Origin: Rufibacter latericius
GTDB lineage: Bacteria; Bacteroidota; Bacteroidia; Cytophagales; Hymenobacteraceae
Direction: 5' to 3'
Assembly (NCBI RefSeq): GCF_003721515.1
Contig: NZ_RJJD01000001.1
Span: forward strand, 310,001 to 374,000
DNA: 64,000 bases
In this document: positions 1-7,056 of the stretch, piece after piece
Position numbering within the stretch: position 1 is the first letter of the stretch
How the letters are laid out: each line of letters starts with the position of its first letter
Translations under genes and position numbers: made by a program
The notes under the pieces: generated by a model
Database searches by the model: none
The model's input: only the letters and a program-made list of their open reading frames with translations
What the model was told of the DNA's origin: nothing

Positions 1-1
1 G

Positions 2-190
2 CAGGAGTTGGCTTCCTTCCTGGAGTCAGTGCTTCCAGACTATGACCAGGAGCGGGTGTATGCCTCAGACATGAAGAAACTGGCTCAATGGTATCTGATT
101 GTAAACCAGTTCGTGCCTTACTCTGAGGCCGCTGATGAGACAGCTTCCGCCGAAGGAACCACCGAGGAAACATCTGCCACGGCCGAGTAA
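2..190 (+). CDS. DUF5606 domain protein, C-terminal part
   Basis: The window opens inside this gene; the reading frame is open from base 2 to the TAA at 188-190. The visible C-terminus carries the pattern LPDYDQERVYASDMKK followed by a Trp-Tyr pair and an acidic, Ala/Thr/Glu-rich tail, which I recognise from the DUF5606 proteins conserved in Bacteroidota. The start lies outside the window; a TTG at base 8 is internal, not a start. The family has no assigned function that I know of. It ends 90 bp before the convergent fbp gene, with a long shared terminator between. Confidence 0.8.
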   Translation, partial: QELASFLESVLPDYDQERVYASDMKKLAQWYLIVNQFVPYSEAADETASAEGTTEETSATAE

Positions 191-207
191 TCTCTTCTGA
201 TATTGAG

Positions 208-275
208 ATAGCCTTACACACCGCGGCCCCTGCCATTAGACAGGGGCCGCGGTGTGTAAGGCTATTTTTTGATAC
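208..275. terminator. long bidirectional terminator between DUF5606 gene and fbp
   Basis: A perfect 25-bp inverted repeat (208-232 and 241-265) with an 8-nt loop, followed by a run of T on the + strand. It lies between two convergent genes, so it can stop transcription from both sides. The stem is much longer than a usual intrinsic terminator. Confidence 0.85.
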
Positions 276-279
276 TTTT

Positions 280-1314
280 TTAATTCACCAGCATGGAGGA
301 CCTCACCGGTCTTTCTCTGGCTACCAGCAGGTTCTCTACCTCATCTACCATCTCTTTAGACCCGATGTAGAAAGTGCAACGCTGGTGTAGTTCTGAAGGC
401 TGCAGTTCCAGGATGCGGTGACGACCGTCTGAGGCTTTTCCGCCGGCCTGTTCCACAATAAAGGCCAAGGCATTGCACTCGTACAACAATCTCAGTTTTC
501 CGCCCGGTGATTTCAGGGTGTTCGGGTACATGTAAATACCGCCTTTGAGCAGGTTGCGGTGGAAATCTGCCACCAGGGAGCCAATATAACGGGCGGCATA
601 ATTTCGTACGCGGCAAAGCTCCACGTAATGCTTGATGCTCTCCGGGAAATGGTTGAACCCGCCCTCGTTCACCGAGTAAATATTGCCGTTCTTCGGAGTG
701 GTAATGTTGGGGTGCGACAAAAAGAACTCGCCCAGTGAAGTCTCATAGGTGAACCCGTTTACGCCGCAACCGGTGGTATACACCAGCATGGTGCTGGAGC
801 CATAGATCACGTAGCCGGCGGCCACCTGTTCGGTTCCCTTCTGGTAAAAATCATCTATGGTGGCTTCGGAGCCCACTTCAGAAATACGGCGGTAAATGGA
901 GAAGATCGTCCCGATGGAGACGTTCACGTCAATGTTGGAGGAACCATCCAGAGGATCTATGGCAACGATGTATTTCCCTTTGTTATTTCCCGTATGGATC
1001 ACTTCCTCTTCTTCCTCAGAAATGATGGCACACACCTCACCGCCGTTGCGTAAGGCCCGTATGAACCGGATATTAGCCACCACATCCAGCTTTTGCTGGT
1101 CTTCTCCCTGCACATTCTGTCGGCCGTAGGCTCCACCAATGTCTGTAAGACCTGCATGGTTAATGGCGCGGTTTACTATTTTTGCCGCCAGGGCTATGTC
1201 GCGGAGCAACTGAGACAATTCGCCGGTGGCATAGGGGAAGTCTTCCTGCTTGCGCATGATGAACCGGTCAAGCGTGGTACCCACTGGCAGGGCCAGGTTT
1301 TCTTTCAGTGTCAT
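280..1314 (-). CDS. fbp: class 1 fructose-1,6-bisphosphatase
   Basis: Hydrolyses fructose 1,6-bisphosphate to fructose 6-phosphate in gluconeogenesis, in the cytosol. The 344-residue length fits class 1 FBPase. The metal-binding signature DPLDGSSN is at residues 120-127, preceded by the acidic stretch ISEEEEE near 98-104 that supplies metal ligands; the C-terminal substrate-site pattern around [12 protein letters not shown] is present. ATG start at 1314. It is divergent from the aspartate kinase gene and has a good -7 promoter element 57-64 bp upstream. Identity is secure from motifs and length; regulation by AMP cannot be judged here. Confidence 0.96.
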   Translation of the reverse strand: MTLKENLALPVGTTLDRFIMRKQEDFPYATGELSQLLRDIALAAKIVNRAINHAGLTDIGGAYGRQNVQGEDQQKLDVVANIRFIRALRNGGEVCAIISEEEEEVIHTGNNKGKYIVAIDPLDGSSNIDVNVSIGTIFSIYRRISEVGSEATIDDFYQKGTEQVAAGYVIYGSSTMLVYTTGCGVNGFTYETSLGEFFLSHPNITTPKNGNIYSVNEGGFNHFPESIKHYVELCRVRNYAARYIGSLVADFHRNLLKGGIYMYPNTLKSPGGKLRLLYECNALAFIVEQAGGKASDGRHRILELQPSELHQRCTFYIGSKEMVDEVENLLVARERPVRSSMLVN

Positions 1315-1370
1315 AGGATTAAGGTAGATAGGTGAACGGATAGATTGCTGATAACTCAGGTATATAATTG

Positions 1371-1378
1371 CAAAAATA
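1371..1378 (-). promoter_or_regulatory. -7 element for fbp
   Basis: Read on the minus strand this is TATTTTTG, matching the Bacteroidetes TANNTTTG element, about 57 bp before the fbp ATG. I see no convincing -33 TTG at the expected distance, so the call rests on the -7 box. Confidence 0.45.
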
Positions 1379-1438
1379 TCAATTAAACCAATACGAAACT
1401 GGTATAACTTAACAGTTTTGTAAAATAAGCAAATTTAA

Positions 1439-2716
1439 ATGATAGTTTACAAATTCGGGGGAGCTTCTGTCAAAAATGCGGCGGCATTCAAGAACGTACT
1501 TTCCATTCTTTCCATGCTTCCGAGCCCGGAGAAAACGCTGGTAGTGGTATCGGCGATGGGCAAAACCACCAATGCTTTGGAGCAGGTGTACATCTTGGCA
1601 TTCCAAGGGCAGGACTACACCCAGACCCTGCAGGAAATGCGCCAATACCACCTTGAGATTGTGCAGGAGCTGTTTCAGGATTCAAAGCACCCGGTGTACG
1701 CAGCCCTTCAGGATCACTTCATTTTTCTGGAAAACACCCTTGAAACGGTTCAGCCCACTGAATTTGACCGCCAGTACGACCAGATCATCAGCGTAGGCGA
1801 ATTACTCTCCAGCCTAATCCTTCATCATTACCTGTGCAGCCAGGGCTTCCAGAACCAATGGCTCGACTGCCGTGAGTACCTCCGCACAGATGACACTTGG
1901 CGCGAAAGCCGACTGGACTGGGACTACACCGAACAGAAAATCCAGCAGCACCTGCCAGCCATTCTGGAAAAGGAACCCATCATCACCCAAGGGTTTATCG
2001 GGAGTAGCCCTACTGGAGCCACCACCACGCTGGGCCGCGAGGGCTCTGACTTCAGTGCCGCTATTTTTGCGTACTGCCTGCAGGCCGATTCCCTCACCAT
2101 CTGGAAGGACGTACCCGGCCTTTTGAACGCTGATCCTAAGCTTTTTAAGGACACCTTAAGATACGAAGAAATCGCGTACCAAGAAGCTATTGAAATGGCT
2201 TATTACGGAGCCTCGGTCATTCACCCGAAGACGGTGCAGCCGCTGGCCAAACGGTGCATTCCGCTGTACGTGAAATCATTTCTGCACCCAGATCAGCCGG
2301 GCACCGTCATCCGCAACTGCCAGCACGACCGCATTGCGCCATCCTATATTTTGAAGCAGAACCAATGCCTGCTCTCCTTCCATACCAAAGACTTCGGGTT
2401 TATCTCTGAGCAACACCTGAGTTCCATTTTCCAGGCCCTGAGCAAACACCGGCTCAAGATCAACCTTATGCAGAACTCGGCCATTTCGTTCTCTACCTGC
2501 GTAGACGCCGATGAACCCAAGGTGGAGGCCCTAAAAGCAGAGTTGGCGCAAGAGTTTGTGATTCTCTACAACCAGCCGCTCTACCTGTTCACCATCAAAA
2601 ACTACGACCAACCCAGCCTGGATAGTTTAACCGCCGGAAAAGAGATTCTGCTGGAGCAGCGCAGCCGTCACACCTTACAGTTTATCTGCCGCCCCACCCT
2701 GGACTTCCCTCACTAG
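1439..2716 (+). CDS. lysC: aspartate kinase
   Basis: Phosphorylates aspartate, the first step towards lysine, threonine, methionine and diaminopimelate. The N-terminal amino-acid-kinase motif KFGGASV is at residues 5-11, and the nucleotide/aspartate-site pattern LGREGSDFSAA is near 198-208, followed by the conserved IWKDVPG (221-227). The region after residue 300 fits the ACT regulatory part. The protein is 425 residues, so it is a stand-alone kinase and not a fusion to homoserine dehydrogenase. ATG start directly downstream of an AT-rich stretch. Which amino acid inhibits it cannot be told from sequence alone; the symbol is given by family. Confidence 0.93.
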   Translation: MIVYKFGGASVKNAAAFKNVLSILSMLPSPEKTLVVVSAMGKTTNALEQVYILAFQGQDYTQTLQEMRQYHLEIVQELFQDSKHPVYAALQDHFIFLENTLETVQPTEFDRQYDQIISVGELLSSLILHHYLCSQGFQNQWLDCREYLRTDDTWRESRLDWDYTEQKIQQHLPAILEKEPIITQGFIGSSPTGATTTLGREGSDFSAAIFAYCLQADSLTIWKDVPGLLNADPKLFKDTLRYEEIAYQEAIEMAYYGASVIHPKTVQPLAKRCIPLYVKSFLHPDQPGTVIRNCQHDRIAPSYILKQNQCLLSFHTKDFGFISEQHLSSIFQALSKHRLKINLMQNSAISFSTCVDADEPKVEALKAELAQEFVILYNQPLYLFTIKNYDQPSLDSLTAGKEILLEQRSRHTLQFICRPTLDFPH

Positions 2717-2747
2717 CAGGAAAAACATCGGCCTACAACTAGGATCA

Positions 2748-2782
2748 TTTTGAGGCTGTTTCTCTGGAAATAGCTGTAAAAC
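2748..2782. repeat. R01 intergenic palindromic repeat
   Basis: Imperfect palindrome of the window-wide R family; left arm TTTTGAGGCTG, right arm AGCTGTAAAAC, centre with CTGGAAA. It lies about 30 bp after the aspartate kinase stop. Confidence 0.6.
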
Positions 2783-2924
2783 AGCATCATGTACACCAGT
2801 CAACCCTTTATCATTTTTCGAAGGAGTAATTCTTGGCAAGGGAAACAGGCAAGACACCAGGAGGTTGGGGTTTCCTGTAAGAAACCAGGAAAAGTGAAAG
2901 TTAGAGGCGGCATTTCCTTTCTTT

Positions 2925-2956
2925 TTTGCAGGGTAAAACGTTAGCCCTTACCTTTG
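2925..2956 (+). promoter_or_regulatory. promoter of the peroxiredoxin gene
   Basis: TTTG at 2925-2928 and TACCTTTG at 2949-2956 are separated by 20 bp, a close match to the Bacteroidetes -33/-7 consensus. Transcription would begin about 70 bp before the ATG at 3036. Confidence 0.7.
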
Positions 2957-3035
2957 CACCACCAATTTCCGGAGGGCACAGTTGTACCCTTGGGGAATTA
3001 TTCTTACAGATAATTTTTAACATTTCTTTTTAACA

Positions 3036-3665
3036 ATGGCCGTATTAGTAGGTAAAAAAGCACCGTCTTTCAAAGCTACCGCAGTAGTAGATTTAGAATT
3101 TGAAGAGGATTTTTCCTTGGACCAATACATTGGAAAGCAACACGTTGTGTTCTACTTCTACCCAATGGACTTTACCTTTGTATGCCCTACAGAGATCATT
3201 GCGTTTCAGGACCGTTTAGAGGAATTCACGCGTAAAGGCGTGGCCGTAGTAGGTTGCTCTACAGACACCCACCAGTCACACTGGGCCTGGTTGAACACCC
3301 CACGTGAAAGAGGCGGTATTGAAGGCGTTACTTACCCACTGGTAGCCGATGCTACCAAAACCATCTCCTCTAACTTTGACGTATTGGCTGGTCACTATGA
3401 CACCAACGAAGAAGGTGAGTTGATCTTTGTAGGCGAGCCGGTAGCTTACCGCGGCCTGTTCCTGATCGACAAGCAAGGGGTGGTGCGTCACCAAGTGGTG
3501 AACGACATGCCGCTTGGCCGTAGCATTGACGAAGCCCTGAGAATGGTAGACGCCCTGCAGTACTTTGAGGAGAAAGGCGAAGTTTGCCCTGCTAACTGGG
3601 AAGAAGGACAAGAAGGAATGCAAGCTACCCGCGAGGGCGTAGCCAGCTACCTGACCAGCAACTAA
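3036..3665 (+). CDS. 2-Cys peroxiredoxin
   Basis: Reduces hydrogen peroxide and organic peroxides using a thiol partner. The peroxidatic Cys is C50 in FVCPTE, with the upstream YPMDFTF framework; the resolving Cys is C184 in EVCPANW near the C-terminus, so it is a typical 2-Cys (AhpC/Prx1-type) enzyme. The 209-residue length fits. The gene has its own promoter and a strong terminator, so it appears to be monocistronic. No ahpF lies next to it; reduction by thioredoxin is plausible but inferred. Confidence 0.95.
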   Translation: MAVLVGKKAPSFKATAVVDLEFEEDFSLDQYIGKQHVVFYFYPMDFTFVCPTEIIAFQDRLEEFTRKGVAVVGCSTDTHQSHWAWLNTPRERGGIEGVTYPLVADATKTISSNFDVLAGHYDTNEEGELIFVGEPVAYRGLFLIDKQGVVRHQVVNDMPLGRSIDEALRMVDALQYFEEKGEVCPANWEEGQEGMQATREGVASYLTSN

Positions 3666-3687
3666 TCTACCCGATATTTCCACCAGG

Positions 3688-3718
3688 AAAAGCTCCCGTT
3701 AACGCGGGAGCTTTTTTA
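3688..3718 (+). terminator. intrinsic terminator after the peroxiredoxin gene
   Basis: Stem pairing AAAAGCTCCCG with CGGGAGCTTTT followed by a T run, 23 bp after the stop codon. Confidence 0.85.
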
Positions 3719-3791
3719 TTGGCCCTAAGCGTCATTCAACCCTGAAGAGGAAACCACCGAGGCAAGATGTTTGCTGCCAAAAAACAAAGTG

Positions 3792-3828
3792 CATTTCAAT
3801 GCCATTTTCCGGAAATCGGCCGTAAAAC
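3792..3828. repeat. R02 intergenic palindromic repeat
   Basis: R-family copy with arms ATTTCAATGCC and GGCCGTAAAAC around TTTTCCGGAAA. It lies between the peroxiredoxin terminator and waaA. Confidence 0.55.
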
Positions 3829-4001
3829 AATCCTCGTGAGGAAAGTGTCTTAAGCTTGGGCTGATAGCCCGATGCGTTATTTTACTTCCGCAGGTAGGGC
3901 TTACTGGCAATTAGGCTGTATATTTACTTGACAGACAACTCAGGCAAGTAAACGGGAAGAGTGATTTTCCTGCTGTAGTACTTAAGAAATCCCAAGAAGT
4001 A

Positions 4002-5258
4002 ATGTCAAAGATTCTATACGAAGTTGGGGTAAGGGCCTATGGGTTGGGAGTACGTCTGGCTGCGCCTTTTGTCCCCAAAGCAGCCCAATGGGTGAAAGGA
4101 CGCAAAGGTATTTTCGAGGAAATCCACCAGAAACTCCAGCACAACACCGCCCCGGTCGCCTGGTTCCATTGCGCCAGCCTGGGCGAGTTTGAGCAAGGAC
4201 GGCCCCTTATAGAGGCTTTCAAGCAGCGATTTCCTGATTACAAAGTCGTGCTTACGTTTTTCTCGCCCTCGGGCTATGAAGTCCGGAAGAACTATGCCGG
4301 GGCCGATTTCATCTTCTACCTACCCCTGGACACCGCCGACAACGCCCACCAGTTTCTTAATTTGGTGAAGCCCGCACTAGCGGTTTTTGTCAAGTACGAG
4401 TTTTGGCACCATTACACCAGAGCCCTGCGCAAACGCCATATTCCGCTGTTTTCAGTAGCGGCCATCTTCCGGCCTAATCAGATTTACTTCCAGAAGAAAG
4501 GCAGCTTTTACCGCCGCATTTTAGAGCGCTTTACACATATCTACACCCAAAACACCGAGTCGGCGCAGTTGCTGGCCAGCATCAATTTCACCAAGGTGAG
4601 CACCGCCGGCGACACCCGCGTAGACCGGGTGCTACAGACCGCTGCCAACGCGGCGCCAATTCCTCTTGCCGAGGCCTTCAAAGACATGGCTCCCGTGATG
4701 GTGATTGGCAGTAGTTGGCCAGAGGATCTACAGGTTCTCCTCCCCTTCATGCAGGAACAAATGCCCGGGCTTAAGTTCATCCTGGCCCCGCACGAAATCA
4801 AGGACAAAGAGCTAAGCGAGATAGAGGAACAGTTCAAGGGCAAGGCCATCCGGTTTTCCCAGGCCGATGTGGCTACCGTGGCTTCGTACCGTATCCTGCT
4901 CATTGACAACATTGGCATGCTCTCTAGCCTGTACCAATACGCCGACTACGCCTACGTAGGCGGGGCCTTCGGGAAAGGGCTGCACAACACACTGGAACCG
5001 GCTGCCTTCGGTCCGCCCATCTTTTTTGGACCTAAATACGCCAAATTCCAGGAAGCCAAAGACCTGGTAGATGCGGGCGTGGCCTTCTGCGTGAAATCGG
5101 CCCCGGACCTGAGTAAGAAGTTTCTGGCGGTGCATGGCAACCCTGCTGAACTGCAGAAAATCAACGCCACCACCAAGGCTTATCTGCAGAAACAAGCCGG
5201 AGCCACTGACCGGATCTTAACTTCGTTGGAATATTGGTTACCTTCGCGCCAGGTATGA
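4002..5258 (+). CDS. waaA: 3-deoxy-D-manno-octulosonic acid transferase
   Basis: Adds KDO to lipid A precursor at the inner membrane, an early step of lipopolysaccharide core assembly. The KDO-transferase signature FHCASLGEFEQGRP is at residues 55-68, with the conserved Glu of the GE pair (E62) expected to be the catalytic base; the GT-B type C-terminal half carries YVGGAFGKGLHNTLEPAAFG, typical of the family. Length 418 residues is normal. Its TGA stop overlaps the ATG of rsgA (ATGA at 5255-5258), so the two genes are translationally coupled. Confidence 0.93.
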   Translation: MSKILYEVGVRAYGLGVRLAAPFVPKAAQWVKGRKGIFEEIHQKLQHNTAPVAWFHCASLGEFEQGRPLIEAFKQRFPDYKVVLTFFSPSGYEVRKNYAGADFIFYLPLDTADNAHQFLNLVKPALAVFVKYEFWHHYTRALRKRHIPLFSVAAIFRPNQIYFQKKGSFYRRILERFTHIYTQNTESAQLLASINFTKVSTAGDTRVDRVLQTAANAAPIPLAEAFKDMAPVMVIGSSWPEDLQVLLPFMQEQMPGLKFILAPHEIKDKELSEIEEQFKGKAIRFSQADVATVASYRILLIDNIGMLSSLYQYADYAYVGGAFGKGLHNTLEPAAFGPPIFFGPKYAKFQEAKDLVDAGVAFCVKSAPDLSKKFLAVHGNPAELQKINATTKAYLQKQAGATDRILTSLEYWLPSRQV

Positions 5259-6178
5259 CAGGCACAGTAGTAAAATCGACGGGTTCTTGGTATTTGGTAC
5301 GCGGCCACGCAGACGGGCAGCTGTACAAATGCCGCCTGCGCGGGAAATTCAAAAACAAAGGCCTAAAAGTAAGCAACCCCATTGCCGTGGGCGATGAAGT
5401 GACCATAGAGCCCGAGGGTGGCGAAAACCAGGGCGTCATCACGGACATCAAGCTCCGGCGCAACTACATCATCCGGAAATCGACGCACAAGGCGCACCAT
5501 TCCCACATTGTGGCCTCCAACCTGGACCAGGCCTTCTTGGTAGTGACCTTGGTCTCGCCGCGCACCTCCTTCGGGTTTATTGATCGTTTTCTGGTTACCG
5601 CCGAGGCCTACGACATCCCCGCCACGCTCCTCTTCAACAAACTGGATTTGTATGATGAAGATGCCCTAGGCTACATGAAACAAGTGATGCAGCTTTACAG
5701 CCAAGTGGGTTATCCCTGTTATCCGCTATCGGCGCATACAGGTGAAGGTTTAGAGCAGGTACAAGAACTGCTGGCAGATAAGGTTTCCCTTTTCACCGGC
5801 CACTCCGGCGTAGGCAAAAGCACCCTGGTGAACGCCCTGGTTCCTGACCTGGACATTAAAACCTCCGAAATCTCTGCGTTCTCAGACAAAGGCGTGCACA
5901 CCACCACCTTCGCCGAAATGTTTGAGGTAGAGCCTGGCACTTACCTTATTGACACGCCCGGCATCAAAGAACTGGGCGTGGTGGAGATGAAGCGCGAGGA
6001 GATAGCCCATTATTTCCCCGAGATGCGTGCCCGCCTGAACAAATGCAAATACAACAACTGCGTGCACGTGAACGAACCGGGTTGTGCCGTACAGGAGGCC
6101 GTGAAAAAAGGCAAGATCGCCCTTCCCCGCTACGAAAGTTACCTGAGTTTGCTTCAGGACGAAGACTCTCACCGGTAA
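5255..6178 (+). CDS. rsgA: ribosome small-subunit-dependent GTPase A
   Basis: Assists late maturation of the 30S ribosomal subunit. The GTPase motifs are circularly permuted, as in this family: G4 NKLD (128-131) comes before G1 GHSGVGKST (182-190) and G3 DTPG (233-236), and a zinc site C264/C269/H271/C277 follows. An N-terminal OB fold precedes the GTPase. I chose the ATG at 5255, which overlaps the waaA stop by four bases and gives 307 residues, over an in-frame TTG at 5234 inside waaA. Confidence 0.95.
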   Translation: MTGTVVKSTGSWYLVRGHADGQLYKCRLRGKFKNKGLKVSNPIAVGDEVTIEPEGGENQGVITDIKLRRNYIIRKSTHKAHHSHIVASNLDQAFLVVTLVSPRTSFGFIDRFLVTAEAYDIPATLLFNKLDLYDEDALGYMKQVMQLYSQVGYPCYPLSAHTGEGLEQVQELLADKVSLFTGHSGVGKSTLVNALVPDLDIKTSEISAFSDKGVHTTTFAEMFEVEPGTYLIDTPGIKELGVVEMKREEIAHYFPEMRARLNKCKYNNCVHVNEPGCAVQEAVKKGKIALPRYESYLSLLQDEDSHR

Positions 6179-6182
6179 GATA

Positions 6183-6209
6183 AGTCCTGAGTTCTGAGTC
6201 TTGAGTTCG
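6183..6209. repeat. TGAGTTCTGAGTCTTGAGT-type intergenic repeat, single arm
   Basis: The stretch just after the rsgA stop matches the arm sequence seen twice in inverted orientation at 32114-32145 and 32248-32279. Here only one arm is present, and it lies directly beside repeat R03. Confidence 0.5.
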
Positions 6210-6216
6210 ATTTTCC

Positions 6217-6253
6217 GTTTAGGTCCTGGTTTTTGAAAAAGGGTTTGAAAGGC
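6217..6253. repeat. R03 intergenic palindromic repeat
   Basis: Weaker R-family copy; left arm GTTTAGGTCCTG, centre GTTTTTGAAAAAG, right arm GGTTTGAAAGGC. It sits between rsgA and the cyclophilin promoter. Confidence 0.45.
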
Positions 6254-6301
6254 AGATCACGCCTCTCAGTTCTACCTTCAGCCGATGGGCAAAAATTTCC
6301 G

Positions 6302-6309
6302 TACCTTTG
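6302..6309 (+). promoter_or_regulatory. -7 element for the cyclophilin gene
   Basis: TACCTTTG matches the -7 consensus and lies 66 bp upstream of the ATG at 6375. It argues for that ATG and against an in-frame start at 6285, which would lie upstream of the transcription start. Confidence 0.5.
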
Positions 6310-6374
6310 CAGAAGTGGTCGCGGGTATCTCAGATGCTTCGGCCCTGTTTCCATTTAAAAGCACATTCATACTT

Positions 6375-6833
6375 ATGAAAACCGCAGAAATCCATACCCC
6401 CAAGGGTGTCATGAAAGTAGAATTCTACGAAAACGACGCGCCTAAAACTGTTGAGAACTTCACGAAACTAGCCAAAGAAGGTTTCTATGACGGTCTTACC
6501 TTTCACCGCGTCCTGCCCGATTTCGTGATTCAAGGTGGTTGCCCAAACTCTCGCGAAGGCGCCAAAGGAATGCCCGGTACTGGCGGACCAGGTTATAAAA
6601 TTGACTGCGAACTAACCGGCGGCAACCAGTACCACGACCGTGGCGTGTTGTCTATGGCGCACGCAGGCCGCAACACCGGCGGATCCCAGTTCTTCATCTG
6701 CCACAGCCGCAACAACACCGCGCACCTGGACCGCAACCACACCTGCTTCGGGAAAGTGGTAGAAGGCCTGGACGTGATTGACACCATCAAAGCGGGTGAC
6801 AGAATCGAGAAAATTGTGGTAAACGAGGCTTAG
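6375..6833 (+). CDS. peptidyl-prolyl cis-trans isomerase, cyclophilin type
   Basis: Catalyses proline isomerisation in protein folding. The cyclophilin core is complete: TFHRVLPDFVIQGG (residues 42-55), a middle GTGGPGY, and SMAHAGRNTGGSQFFI with the conserved GSQFFI. The protein is 152 residues with no signal peptide, so a cytosolic enzyme is expected. The start ATG follows a -7 box at 6302 and begins MKTAEIHTPKG, the usual N-terminus of small bacterial cyclophilins. Confidence 0.94.
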   Translation: MKTAEIHTPKGVMKVEFYENDAPKTVENFTKLAKEGFYDGLTFHRVLPDFVIQGGCPNSREGAKGMPGTGGPGYKIDCELTGGNQYHDRGVLSMAHAGRNTGGSQFFICHSRNNTAHLDRNHTCFGKVVEGLDVIDTIKAGDRIEKIVVNEA

Positions 6834-6869
6834 TCTCTTTAAGGGAAGTATAACCCCAAGCTTTTTTTG

Positions 6870-6906
6870 ATAGCCGGAAGACGCATGTTTTCCGGCTATT
6901 TTTTTG
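6870..6906 (+). terminator. intrinsic terminator after the cyclophilin gene
   Basis: ATAGCCGGA pairs with TCCGGCTAT around a short loop, followed by seven T. It starts 37 bp after the stop codon. Confidence 0.85.
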
Positions 6907-6928
6907 AAAGGGCTCTTAAAACGAATTT

Positions 6929-7018
6929 TACCTTTGGGTATTAAGACCTCCTTTAGTCATAGGCAACTTTTTAAAAACAGGAAAGCCGAAGCAACTGCTG
7001 CTCCGGCTTTCCTGTTTT
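6929..7018 (+). ncRNA. possible small RNA (promoter-like box plus terminator)
   Basis: A TACCTTTG box at 6929-6936 lies just after the cyclophilin terminator and is followed 38 bp later by a strong hairpin ending in TTTT. A transcript from about 6943 to 7020 (roughly 75 nt) is possible and contains no reading frame. The hairpin may instead serve only the convergent MoxR-like gene, so this is a weak call. Confidence 0.2.
6974..7018. terminator. terminator of the VWA/MoxR-like genes
   Basis: A perfect 15-bp inverted repeat (6974-6988 and 7004-7018) 30 bp beyond the stop of the minus-strand ATPase gene; read on the minus strand it ends in TTTTT. Confidence 0.8.
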
Positions 7019-7020
7019 AT

Positions 7021-7056
7021 GTTTAAGGCTTGTTTTCAGGAAAACAGCCTAATAAC
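7021..7056. repeat. R04 intergenic palindromic repeat overlapping a stop codon
   Basis: R-family copy with arms GTTTAAGGCTTG and CAGCCTAATAAC around TTTTCAGGAAAA. It contains the TAG stop codon of the minus-strand ATPase gene at 7049-7051. Confidence 0.65.

Larger units (their letters stand above)
2717..3035. other. intergenic region with one R repeat and the peroxiredoxin promoter
   Basis: This 319-bp gap holds repeat R01 near its left end and a good promoter near its right end. I see no credible reading frame; the frame on the minus strand at 2675-2857 overlaps the kinase end and the repeat and has no recognisable product. Confidence 0.6.
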
